Source: Trachelipus rathkii (Eukaryota > Arthropoda > Malacostraca > Isopoda > Trachelipodidae). From it: a stretch of DNA of 64,000 nt. A program made the position numbers and the translations under genes. A model generated the notes under the pieces. The model did not search any database. It was not told the origin of the DNA and saw only the letters and a list, made by a program, of their open reading frames with translations. Of the stretch, positions 36,001 through 48,529 are shown one piece after another. The stretch covers positions 55,001 to 119,000 of the forward strand of contig JABUQX010021126.1 in the NCBI GenBank assembly GCA_015478945.1, given 5' to 3'. Numbering within the stretch: the first letter of the stretch is position 1; each line of letters starts with the position of its first letter.

Positions 36001-36704
36001 AGCAAGTTTTAAAATAATAGCATTAATACCTCAATGTATTCCTTGTCTATGCTCCTAATGTTTTTTTTTCTCAGTAAATGCTACATGTATGATCTGATGT
36101 CGGAATATCTCTATACCTGATAATTTTCCTGTTTGTTTTGAGGTATTGTTTAGATATAGACTGAGTCGACTTTTTGACTTCGGCAATTGCGAAGTGATTG
36201 TTGCGATTGATGTTGCGCATGTTGGTTTTTCGTCATGTATTTATATGCTTGGAATGGTCTGGAGGGATTATTTTTTGATCATTATGTCATTATTGGGTTT
36301 CGTGATGTATGGACTATTCTTGTTGAGTGTGAGTTTTTGTTGAGTTTCTGGTAGGTGTTGCTATGAAGTATTTTTCAGTTTTCAATTACATACCTCGTTC
36401 TTCCATGCACTTTGATTCTGAGTTCCAGTTACATTACGTTTCGTAGGATTGGCAGTGTTCTTTGGTGCAGTGTAAGAGTTTGGTTAAGTGTGTATTTGTT
36501 TAAGAGATATTCTTTGGTGCTTATCATGTTTTAACGTTTAACTGAATTTAAGGCTGGTCTTTAGATGGGCATCTGAATTACTGATCGTTTTGTTTTCGAT
36601 ATATGGAGTGTAGTAGTGGGTAATGCTAATTAATGTACTGACGAGTTATTATCCGCGATTGCGGTTGTGTATTAGTTGTGTTTTCTAGCTTTTCAGGTGC
36701 TTGG
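33001..36704. other. T/G-rich, C-poor strand-asymmetric stretch, no gene
   Basis: The top strand favours T and G (for example 36241-36300 has 4 C). Frames at 35400-35612, 35578-35778 and 36146-36343 are Leu, Phe, Tyr, Val and Cys-rich and follow from T-richness; no domain is recognised. The bias ends abruptly at about 36704. Confidence 0.5.
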
Positions 36705-38140
36705 CCCCAGCACTAAACCAAGTGTAGACGCCGCTTTATTACACCACTGATCTTACCTCCTATACATAAGACAACTATCTTTGTCCCAGATTGTGCCCTT
36801 AAGTCTCATCATCACGTTCTCTCTTATTTCATCAGGGACTCAATTATTTTTTCACACACAATTATCATAAACTAATCAAACTATATTCTTATAAAATCCC
36901 CGCCATTCATTACCTAGCCAATATTTTCCTATAATTCTCACTCTAATTCCCATTAATCTCAGCTCCAACTCATCTTCTCCCATTATAAACTACATGAATC
37001 ACTATGTATCATTACATTATAATTTTAATCAATTCTGTATAGATATAATACATGGTTCATCTGCGTTTCGATTATTGTCCATTACATATTGGGTAGATAT
37101 CCATTCTTTATCTAGGTGCGTTGGCATATATCTTAGCTTAGTATTCTATCTCTTGAAATATGCATTCTAATCAAAATGTGAAAAGAGGTCTCGTTCAATC
37201 CTCTGACTATATTGCCCTATCACTTTAACTTCTGTTTTGTCTGAGCATATTATTTATCGCTTTCTATTTTTATATTATTTATTCTGGTGTATGTATTTTA
37301 TGTAATTAGGTGAAATACAGGTGGTCAGTTAACCGTGGGTTGCTCGGCTATAGAGGTATCCGTTACCTGGCGTTCCGGGATTAATTTTGACGCAGTTGTA
37401 TACTTGGTCACGTTCGTGTTCTATTTTCATAATTTCTTATCTAATAGTTCCTTTTTCTCTTCCTAAGTGTTATTCCAATGCAAATGTCCTTCCATATTTA
37501 CACACACTGCAATACAACAAGTAAACACACGCTTGAGGTGTGTCACCTTACATGCCTTTTTTTTCAATATTTGATATCAGATTGTACGTCTACTTCGATC
37601 ATTTTATCACTGCACGGAGGTAAATTACCCTGAGTATATATTAATAGTGAGCTTTTAGTCGTAGGTTATTCGGAGTATAGTACCTCGTATCAGACTTATC
37701 GTCTTCGATTTTTTCTCTGTCACTACACTATGTTCCCACAGTATTTATATTTTTTTAATTATATAATCCTGTGATATGTGTCAAGGTTGTTTTTTTTACT
37801 TGCCGCATCCAGCGTGACTCATTTAATGCTTGCTCTCCTGGTGGCTTTCTACTATAATGAGACTTATGTGATCGTAGATTGCTATTCACGAATTCACCAC
37901 TCAACCTAATTACAACAGCCTACATCCTTATATTGGACACGATCAAGTCATTTGCTTCACCTTTTGCCTCCTATCACACCCAACACTATATATTACCCCT
38001 TTCAGCCGATCGTTTTCTTGTCCTATTGGCTTAAATATCATCAGTGACCATATCGTATATACCGCACTACGTCCCACGTTGATCGTATTACCATCGCTCT
38101 ACTAATTATCGTTCTAATCATACATTACTTTTCTCGGTTG
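36705..38140. other. C-containing, G-poor DNA after the skew switch
   Basis: Immediately right of the switch, the top strand becomes C/T/A-rich; 36838-36901 has no G. From 37.0 to 37.8 kb composition is mixed. No gene is supported. Confidence 0.45.
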
Positions 38141-38545
38141 ACGCACTCCGTACAGCTTTACGCTCGGCTCACGCACTGAGCAGCCTCCATCTGCTTGCGA
38201 CGCCTGCGTGCGGTATAATGTCGGCCCTACTTCACGACCTCGTTCTGTGCACGTGCCTCCTCGCAACACGTAGGCGAGCGCTTTCTACTGGGCAGGGCGC
38301 TCCGCATCGCTCATCCTGTCTTTGCATCCCACTTCGATATTCCTGCGTCTCCCATATGACTCATAACACGCCCTGTTCTATTCACCGGTGCGGCAGACAT
38401 TACTGGCTTTAGCGCGGTTGTCTCCACTATGGACTAGGCCTCTTACGCGCGCCGAGTTCCCCGCCGTAAGCAATTCGGCGCTCTAGCGGCACCCCCGCCC
38501 GTCTTGGGGTTGCAGCGGCTTTTGCTATCGCTATTGGATCGTAAT
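38141..38545. other. GC-rich island, identity unknown
   Basis: About 400 bp with many CG dinucleotides (GCGCGCCGAG, GGCGAGCGC, GGCGCTCTAGCGGC) within very AT-rich DNA. An open frame (38218-38412, 64 codons, ATG start) gives a Cys/Arg/His-rich peptide without a recognised motif. It could be an exon, a piece of a GC-rich mobile element or a CpG-rich regulatory patch. It sits at the left edge of the G-depleted block, yet itself contains plenty of G, so it is distinct from it. Confidence 0.45.
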
Positions 38546-38559
38546 ATGCCCCTTTCTCT

Positions 38560-41500
38560 CTAATGACTGGTACACACGCAACAGCAATCTGCTCATTAAT
38601 GGTTCATATTCAACGCCTATTTTAAATCTAATATCTGCTTAGTGCTCTCTTATGATTATCTACTAGCTTAACCCCTATTCATCACTATTCCTACACACTA
38701 TTTGTGACATATCGGTTAGTTACACTAGTGCATCATTCCGTTCCACTCCGCTCACCATTCTTACCCCCGATACCTATCTCTTTTTCATATTGAAGACACC
38801 TCTGTTTTCTCTCTCGCGTTATCTCTTCTTTTCTTTGTTAACTCTCTTACGATTAACATTACGAGTTAACTCTCTTCATCCACTTAATCCGGTGACCACC
38901 ACACCTCCTCTGTCCTATCATATATCATTATTCATCATTGTTTTTGATCACTCTGTTGTATTATATCTATTATTCTATCTATCTTCTCTCAATACCCATA
39001 CCCCTTATTTCCTATCTCCCACTCACTACCTTACTATATACTCTTAACTCTAATATATATCTATCTATATCTATCTTATTCTTACTATATCTTAATAATT
39101 CATATCTAATTCTCTTTATCTCTTACCACGTCCTCAACTGTATCTACCATACCCACCTCTCCTCTACCTATTCCCTGCCACTCCAGAGCAGAATTGTCGT
39201 AATTGCATACTTAGTACATCTACGTCCCTGGCCTACTGATACCACCGCATCTAGCCGAACCCTCCAGCTTTCTCCACCGTTTAAGTTTTCTCAGGTGGAG
39301 ATATAAGGAGCCCCCCTCTCTTAGCTATATATCTTTGATATATCATAATTTCATAAATTACTGTTACTATTATTTATTATTATTTAAAATACTTCTATCT
39401 CATAGTTATATCTAATTCTATCTAATATCACTTATCTCACTACTTTTATCTTACTATATACTAGTTACATGTATTACACTACCATCAACCTTACCTTCAC
39501 ACCTACCTCAAATATAATTACATCTTCATGTTTTTATAAGTAACTAATCTAGTATCTAATAGTATCTCTATATCATAATCATTAGATACTTATATATTAT
39601 AGTATATTATATCTCTGGGATCCCGATATCCCTCATCTCTATATTATGATCTGGAGTTTCAATAATCTCCTACATATCCATTATTATCACGTTATCTATA
39701 CTATTTTCCTTCTAGCTAACTCTAGATACTTAAACTTTTGGTGGCTTATGAGGAGAACATCATGCATACTTTCACTCCACTCTACTTATTTAACTCTCAT
39801 CATACTCTCACTCCACACACTATTATACTCGGCATATACCTACATTAACATGTTATATACTCTTTTCACTTCATTCCGGACTACTGTTAACCATTTCTTA
39901 TATTCTACTTATCTCTTATATATATCCATTACCTTCTCATATCTTCATATGATTCCTATTTCTCTATATTATGATCTGCATGTCATCGCTATCTATCTCT
40001 ATATATCTTCTCTTATTTCATATACGTGCTTACTATCCTTATTTTCTTAATTACTCTCTATTCTATACCCCTTTCCATCCTAGTTTCATGTCCCTACTAG
40101 CATCTCTTATCATAGTCTTATTGTCACCTTACTCTATCTCTATATTTTCACTATAATCATATTATTTACTCTACCTTCTTATTCTATCATATTTCTAATC
40201 TTCCATTCTATTAACTATCTCCGTTCTCAATCATATATTATTTACATATCTCTTCTATCTAATTTCAATATCTTTCATATATCAGTAATCATCTCTACTC
40301 TTCTCATTTATATACTTCAATCTTCGGTTTCTTCTCCTATACATCTCATATACATATCTCCTTCTTTATTTCTTATATCCATCCTTGTGTGGCTGGCCTC
40401 AATACCGGTCAGTTTCGTTGCGCCTAAAAATGGGATATATCTGATTATTCTCATACTTCATAGCCACTTAGTGTATTACTTTCTTACGCCCTTTTTCCTC
40501 CATTTCGTGACTCGCACCTCCTTTCTATGCGTCGCTTTTAACTGATCTCTGTCTTATCATACCTATCCTTAATTCTTGCTGTAGACCGTATACGGTCTAT
40601 ATAATGGGATCATAGGTGGCGTTGTGATCACTGGCCCACTTCACAGGCGTGCCATAAATCGACGAGTTCATCACCTCCCAGCCACTCGTTCTAATCCCCT
40701 AGAAGACTACTCCATCACGCGCAGACCATCCCTCTCCACTCTCTCTCATGTCACTCATAAATTATTTTTATCCACTTATAGTCATCTACCAATTAGATGC
40801 CCCTATACTCACATTTACTCACCCTAGATAATTAAGTTGTTTCGATTGAAGGGCTTCCACATAGTAACGTTTCGGTCTGGTGGACTAGTCTTCACTCATT
40901 GCGAGCACTTCCCCTCCTCGCTACTCACCTCCCACCTCTCACATTTACTTATCTTATATCTTACTCTTTCCTCTATACATGAGATTATTCTCCTAGATCC
41001 AGGACTGATCTATATGTCCTATGGCAGCTTCTTTCATCATTGCTATTTTTAATATATATTCTATTCTATCTATATTTATATCATCATTCTATTTATATCA
41101 TCTATATTATATCTTATCTATCTTTTATACTAACCATTCACACATCCATACAACCCCCATACTACCTCAACCCCTCTCACCATCCCCTCACCTTCATACT
41201 CATATTCTCCATCATCCCTTTCATCTCTACATACTACATTTATCCACCCTTCACTTACACCATCTCTCTAGTTCATCATATTAGCAGCTATCCTTTCCTC
41301 TTTATTTTCACACTTATTATTATTAATATTACCTTTCTCTACTATATTACTCTATATTTCATTATACTCCTTTCACTCTATCATCATACTTATCATCTAT
41401 TGATTACTTTTTACCCACCCTTATCCCACATACTCTTATTAACCCATTCATAATCATTCAATATTATATACTATACTTTATTTCAGTATTCATATCATAT

Positions 41501-42600
41501 CTCTCCTACTTATTATCTATACTCTATAATACTTTATTATATTCTATCATCGACTATCCTACTCTCTATATAGTTACTTCATCGTCTTTACATTATCTTT
41601 CTCTATTCAACTATTAATAATCTCATCCTATCTATCGTCCTCCTCTCCCCCTCTCTTCTCTTATTATTACCCTCCCTCACCTTGTCTCGCATTTTCCTGG
41701 CTCTTCTTCGACTCGTCGCGGTCGTGGTTCTTCGTTTTGGGACATCTCTCCCTTTTTCTCCTTATCTTCGAATACTACTTCCAGGTTACTAACTTTCATT
41801 ATTTAAAATTTAGTAAGTTAGAATTACATTTACAGACATTTATTAACAATCTCATCATCACTCCTCGTCTCAAAAATCATTATCATATCTATCATCTATA
41901 ACTATCTTCCTCTAACACCTTCACCCACCCCCATAACCCCCCCTACTCCTTCATCACCTCTCCACCACCTCCACACATATTATCATCTTATCTAATTAGG
42001 CTATCTATATATTATACCTCCCATCACCTCATATAACTCTCAACTCCCATACCCAGTTATCATCACGGTCATTCCACTCACCTCATCCCTATCAATAGTT
42101 CTAGAGGTTTCATATTATATTCTTCTCTATCTTATCTATATATCAATGTCTTTACTTAATCTTCAATCTGCTGATTATTTTACGATTTAAATTTTCTATT
42201 ATTTATCTTGTAATTCATCATTACAGTCAACTCACCTCCTACATACCATCTACACCTCTTACCATATTATCTTTTCTATTCATCTCTTAATCTATACTAT
42301 CCTAATATATAATATATGTAAGCTTATATCTATCTATATCTATCTCAAATTAATACAGTTTTCTTATAAAATCTATCTTAAAATCTTAAATTAATTTCTC
42401 ATATAGCTATATCAATATATAATAGTTTATTTATTATTTTATTCTATTTTATCTATATAATTATATATAATATATCTTATATATAATTTATATATCTATT
42501 TCTCTCATACATTCATATATCTATATATATCTAGTACTCTTACTTAATATTATGTAATTCATATAATCTACTATAGTATCTATCATTATATCTCTATTAT
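38560..42600. repeat. G-depleted, C/T/A-rich strand-asymmetric block
   Basis: The top strand is nearly free of G over long runs: 41043-41270 (228 bases) and 41288-41401 (114 bases) contain none. The text is a degenerate mixture of TATC, ATCT, CTCAT and CCTTCAT words, like an eroded TATC/ATCC microsatellite. Plus-strand frames (38790-39047, 38938-39306, 39646-40050, 41021-41284, 41040-41453) are Leu, Ile, Ser, Thr, Tyr and His-rich and arise because TAG and TGA need G. They are not genes. GC-balanced interruptions occur at 39190-39310, 40385-40430, 40560-40700, 40840-40920 and 41690-41780. Confidence 0.72.
40582..40599. repeat. Perfect 18-bp palindrome
   Basis: TAGACCGTATACGGTCTA equals its own reverse complement. 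It sits in a GC-balanced interruption of the G-depleted block. It could be a dimeric protein-binding site or chance; nothing adjacent identifies a partner. Confidence 0.6.
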
Positions 42601-43244
42601 CTGTCTATAACTCCCTTTCTGTCTTTTACGGCTTGGGTTCCTAGGTTTTTTATGGGCTATTTTTTTTTTTTTAAATATTCTAGTTACTGATATTTGAGGG
42701 GGATAAACACATTTACCATATTTTGAATTTCTTTCAATGGTGTAATTCTAAGACCATCGAGTCTCAATACCCCTCACATTATTGCTATTCGATCTAATAT
42801 TAATCATTATTTTCTAATAATATTAACTACTATTTTAATGAACTGTTAAGATTATTAACACGACTTTATACACATCATACATCATATTATCAGGAAAATG
42901 CTTACGACCACATACTAAACTAGATAAAATCCAAATAAAAATATTTGGATATAAAATTCTAAGCGATATAATAATGATATTACTTAAATCATATCTAAAA
43001 ATGTAATATCAGAAAAATAATACATAAAAACAATAAATAAAATAAAAAAAATGAGTTAAAATTATATATCATTATAATTAAATTAATCTCGAATGTTGGC
43101 TGTTAAGCATAATAAATAAATCAATAGATTAATATATATTTTGGAATCACAATAATAAATGAATATTACAAATATTATATAAAAAAAAAATAAAATCAAA
43201 TAATCATTAACTAAATAAAATAAATAGTAAATAAAAATATAAAT
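42601..43244. other. AT-rich, A-run-containing DNA
   Basis: A poly-T run near 42660 is followed by AT-rich sequence that becomes A-rich with AAATAAA and AAATAAAATA words (42940-43245). No gene is seen. Confidence 0.5.
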
Positions 43245-43505
43245 ATAAATATGGATGGGCTCAAAGCCGACAGAGTGGGACTAAGTATCCCTTTAACAGG
43301 CGTCACCTATAACCCAGATTAGGGGATTGGGCAGAGGATTAGCACCTGGTGATGAGTCGAAAAATAATCAATAAGAGAACTGGGGGTTTCAAATGAACTC
43401 ATCTACCATAGAAGGGAGTAAAATATGTCCTAACCAGTTCGTATAAACTCAATCTGTTGAAGGCAATGACGAAGAATACCGAGTCCTGTCTATTTTGCGG
43501 ATTAA
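43245..43505. other. GC-richer island of unknown origin
   Basis: A well-defined non-repetitive patch of about 260 bp between A-rich flanks. It opens with a 23-codon frame from ATG at 43251 (MDGLKADRVGLSIPLTGVTY...) ending in TAG at 43320. The sharply bounded balanced composition suggests a mobile-element fragment such as a LINE leader, but I cannot name a family. Confidence 0.35.
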
Positions 43506-46500
43506 TAATCAACTTTAGTAAAAAATTATCCTTAATTATAAGTTAAAATAATAACATTAAACTAAGAGTAGTAAAATGATTAAAGGTCCTAATGAATTTA
43601 TTTTTATAATAGAGTTCAATGTCCGAATTGTTGGAATTATTTTTGATTGATAGTCGAGTTAACACTAAAGATAAGAGATTATAAAACACTAAAAATAAAA
43701 CAATAATAAAAATAGTGAAGAACCGACCGAAAATTTCGTATGATTCTATGTATACAGGATAGAATTAACAGAAGAAACAGATTTTACTAAGGTTATATAA
43801 ATATAATATCCAAATATGCGTTTATCATTTATGATTAAAAGATATTATTATTCTTTGTTAAATTAATTTCTATTTTTCATATTATTTATAGATAAATATT
43901 ATAAATATTATGAATTGATATAGAGTTAAAATTATAAATATTATATTGTATAAATAAGTAGTAGCAAATTTAATACTAGATATATATATTAATATTACCA
44001 TTTAAATTTCAAGAATCAATTATGTGAACAGTAATGATACTTTATCTAATACTACTTATTATTCTATTTGTTTAGTAAGAGATATCTTACCTTATATTCA
44101 GATGGTAAGATATATTATACATCATTGGATACAATCTTCTAGACTATAGTTGTATAAAAGATTCTTTATATTGCATGATTTTAATCTTGGTGAGTATAGC
44201 TAATCTTTTACATTACTGTATATATATATACGGTTTATTAGAAAATTAATGGTGGTAAAGATTCATAAGAAATGCAGAATATGTATTGTTTGTGAATTCT
44301 AGAGCTACGTTTTATTAGTATAATAGATAAACATATTTATTCTAATTATATTATAAATATATTAACTAGTAATTAGATTTAACTTTTTACTAATTACGTT
44401 GGTTTCAAGGTGTATATAAGTTTTGATAAGGTATTCTAATTGCTATTGTAGTTAGATTATATTGAGTTTATTTCTTGTCACGGGTAACGATAAAATAGAA
44501 AGAATATCTGCTCTTATTCATCTTTCAATTTAGCGTTACTGAAGCCACGAAAAACGTCACATAAATAGTTAATTGGTAGGAAAGTATGAATCGTGTATAT
44601 CGTGCTAATCTTACATATAAAAGTTGGAAAGGTGACATGGACAATTGTAGTCCTGCTTATCCCAGTTATAGTGTGTACGAAGAACTAGCTTTTCCAACGG
44701 CAATCGCTCAAGTTATGTAAATGATGTGAAGGATCGCGGACCTCGCGCAAGAAGTCGTATAAGCGGATGTCGCTTTATTCTCATAAAGTTAATCCGTTGC
44801 CTCTTTGGCAAGGTGAAGAGAAAGCTATGAGAAGAGTGATTTTTTTTTCGTGCTCATGTTTGTGATAAATCGTAAGTACTGTTGCTTGTTATGTTTGTTG
44901 TGTTGCTATGGTTTGTGAAGTGTGGGTATTCCAGACGATTAGTCGTACTAAAACTACATAGAACCCGTGTGTTGATGAATCTTCGAACTATGTAGTACCA
45001 AGAATAGCGTAACACAGCTATGAATACTGACTCATAAACAAAGCTAAGAACCATGGTGACATAAATCCTTATATTCTTGTGTTTATAATATTTCACCGTT
45101 GTAGATCCTTGAACGTATGAATCGACAAATAAGCTTTTCGACTTACAATATTAAAACCGCTGGCGAAGGGAATCCTCTGTGTTGAAAATTGGTGAGGGAA
45201 CACGTAAGTTGAGTCATGCCTGAGCACTCGCCGTTAACGCAACGTTTTGAGTGGCTGTTTTGTCAGAACCGTGATAACCTTACATTGATATCAGTTCATC
45301 TACTATAAATCATGAGAATTAAAAGTCTTCACTAGCCACTTACTCATTAATAAACATACGGACCTGCATCTATTATATTACCTTACTTTGTAAAATATTT
45401 ATTCTCTATAAGATTATATATCTATTATATCTATTTTATTATCTATTATATGTTTGATTTACCAAATTAAACTTACTTGTCATGGAGACTTAAGACTTAT
45501 CGATCTTGTAGTTTGCCCACTGGTATTTTCTACTCAAATTTCTTTATTGTTCTAGAGTTATGTCGATATCATTAATATGATGTATATGGTATGTATGCAT
45601 ATTGATTTAGTAGATGGTATTATAATAATATATGAGCTAAATAATTATATGTCAGACAGTACTGGATGATACTACCCGCTTATAGACGTCTACCCAAATA
45701 TTTAAATCTAGTATATCAGGATATCTATATCATACTATACAAAAGAGCTGGTGCTTTCTACCTGGCCCACGGTTATGGAGGTACAGAGTCATAGTAACAT
45801 GATATATGAGCGGAGGATGGGTGTGCACGGGGGCGTCGTGCAGGTAGTGGAAAGTGCTACTGGCTCGCGCAAGAAGTGTTAAGTTGTGCTTTTCTAGTTT
45901 CATTTGTAAAATTTGGAATGCTACGACATCATTGACATAGCAAAGGATTGCGGAAGTGCGGTATTAATAGGATGTTTCTAATTGTTTATTGAATCCATAT
46001 AGTAGGATTATATTTCTAACAGGGTAAACAGTAGTGTTTTGTTGTTTACCGTTGTCTTAATCATCTGCTTAAGGCGAGGTTAATTTGGTTTATCTGACAG
46101 TGATTTTCTTCTGTAAGCTGAGGAGTTTAATGTTTTTGGGCGAAATCAAAATCAAAGGGGCTGATCTAGGTTATCGGATTTGTTTATGTTGGGACACTAG
46201 AAGTTCTCTTGTAAGTCCACCAGCACTATTTCTCTAAAGCATATCTAACAATTTAATCAAATATTCCCGTTTGTAAGCAGCCATGCTTTATAGCGCTGGA
46301 TTCGGTTTTACCGGATTGTTTGTCCATATAGGCGAATGTGCAGACGAGTTGCATTATCTTTGCCGGGAGTTGGGGGGATATGTTGATCTTGATAGATGTC
46401 ATGATAGAACGTATTCGATGGCGATTAGAGCAGTGACGAGGATCTATCTATGCTGTGTCGGAGGGAGACTTTATGAAGAGTATAAATCAAGTTGCTGTGA

Positions 46501-47480
46501 GCGTATGGTTGGATTGTATGTTCTTTAGTTCTTGCGACACTGCAGTACTTAACAATTGACGTGAAGTAGCATAAGAGATATTGTGAAGCAGTGGTGTCTG
46601 TCATCGTAAATGCTGGAGGGGGCATTTATTATTTAGTACACTCCTAAATTACCAGTGCACATATTCCTATAATTGGCAAGAAGTTTTTGATATTGTCTAT
46701 TTGTAAGTTATTATATGTATATTGTAAGATATAAGTCGGATCGGCTAGAAGACTACTTTGATATGACATCATATTTAATTACTTTGTTATACTAGAGGGG
46801 TTGTTTTGTAAGATTGTCGTAATATGTAAGTGTTTTGTTTATATCTGCTGATATGACTGACAAAACTTGTCTAGATACTGGGCTTGTGGTAGAAACAGTC
46901 TCCGAACTGCCAAGTGCATTCACCTTTCTTGCCATCTGGCATAATCTCGTAATGTTGAGTTATTGCAGGACAGGCATATTTCTGTCGAGTAGATGGGTTG
47001 AGATAATGTTCATATCTGTGATCGTCAACTGAATTTTATTATTCCTGTGTTGCAGGTGTCTAATTGTTAGGGAGGCGCGAGATTGAGATTGTTCAAAAAG
47101 GTCTAACTGCAAGAAACTATTGGTGTGAGACGTGGAAGTAGTATTGTAATTCGATTTGGAAGAGTACTTGGTTAGAGATTGTCAGAATGCTATAGGTGCA
47201 TACTCTTGTACCAGGCTCTCATATCTGGGGGGTGTCTAGCTGTCTAAAATAGCTTATTTGGATGAAGTCCCTTGTTGCGTGTATAGAATTTATTTGCTGT
47301 GGGCATCAGTATACTTCCATGTAATTATTATGGTTTTGCATGTTGCTAATATCATTACTGACTTCGTGCTCAACTCGTGGACTTTGGCAATTGTTGGAAT
47401 AATTTTATTAATGAAAGCCTTTTATTTTTTCTTGTTGTTGAGGTCTTATGCTTTTGAGGTAGGTTTTAAAATATACACTT
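43506..47480. other. Unassigned DNA, no supported gene
   Basis: AT-rich to about 44.5 kb, then more balanced and T/G-leaning to 47.4 kb. Frames of 60-81 codons (44854-45096 minus, 46283-46528 plus, 46835-47032 plus, 47258-47494 plus) lack recognisable domains and are not called. I found no tRNA-like fold or transposon terminus. Confidence 0.4.
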
Positions 47481-47940
47481 CTGAGGTCCTATGATTAGTT
47501 AGTAGGCTTTAAGAACGATTTTTTTTATCATAGTTTCATAACTATAGTTTTCTGAGGTCCTATGATTATCTAGTAGGCTTAAAGAACTATTTTTTCGTAC
47601 TAGTTTGATAGCTCGTTTTCTTGAGGTTCTATAATTAGTAGGTTTTAAAAATAATTTCCGATGTCCTAGTTTGATGACTAGTTTTCTGATGTGCTATGAT
47701 TACCTAGTAGGTTTTTGAGTTTCATATTTGGTAAACAATTTTCTGAGAGCCTTGATTATCTAGTAGGTTTTAAGAATGGTAATTTAGTCTTATGTATGAT
47801 AACTAATTTTCTAATGTCCTGTGATAATCTAGTAATTTTAAATACGAATTTTTGGTCCTATGTCTGATAACTAGTTTTCTGAGGTCCTATGATTATCTAG
47901 TAGGTTTAATGAAAGATTTTTTCCTTGTGTGATAGTGAGT
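47481..47940. repeat. Degenerate minisatellite, seven copies, 57-71 bp unit
   Basis: Copies start at 47481, 47552, 47621, 47686, 47743, 47811 and 47879. Each begins with a version of CTGAGGTCCTATGATTATCT followed by AGTAGGTTTTAAGAA, a variable T-rich middle (TAGTTTGATAACT) and ends in TAGTTTTC. Unit length varies because the middle gains and loses bases. Copies 2 and 7 have the best-preserved head. It is not coding in any consistent frame. Confidence 0.85.
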
Positions 47941-48529
47941 CTTAATATTATGGGCTGCATTTAATTTTTTTTTTGAAATTTGATTTTAATACTAGACTAT
48001 TGCAAAACTGATTATTAATGCCAGAATGCCATTATGATTGGTTACTTATGGGAAATATTTCTTTTCTAATTTTTAAATTTACTTTTTTATAGTATTTCTC
48101 TTCAGCAAGTATTGCTGAAATTTGGTGGAATGAGTGAAGTAGATGATTTGAGGGTAACGATAGAAAACGAGAGGTGGAGATATTTGAGTAGAGTCATTTG
48201 ATTTGTGTTTTCATTTTGGGTATGTGCATAAATGCTTTGTTTCCGAGTAATTGAGAGAACGTTAATATATATTATGATGAAGGATTTCCACAAAGGTATT
48301 TGTGTGTTTGAAAGGTATTTAACTTCGCTAGATTCTGTAGGGAAGATTACGCTTATATTTGAAAAGCATTACTCATCAGGTTTAATTATTATATCAAAAT
48401 ATGAGAAAGTAGTACATGTTTACTATCTTTAATTAATTCGACATCGCAAAGGAATTTTTGTGCTTTTGACACTTGTATCTACTGATAATACATTATGGTA
48501 ATATGTAAATAGGAGAGTAGAGAGGATAT
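47941..48529. other. T/G-leaning DNA, no gene
   Basis: Continues the T-rich composition to the right of the minisatellite. A 66-codon plus frame (48232-48432) and a 63-codon minus frame (48102-48293) overlap and show no motif. Confidence 0.4.

Noticed and set aside
38790..41453. Several plus-strand open frames of up to 137 codons, membrane-like
   Set aside because: The hydrophobic Leu/Ile/Tyr/Ser/His composition follows from G-free TATC-like text; overlapping frames are equally open, which indicates composition rather than selection.
46283..46528. 81-codon ATG frame rich in Cys and Tyr
   Set aside because: No signal peptide, domain or repeatable cysteine pattern of a known family; overlapped by an open minus frame at 46425-46625.
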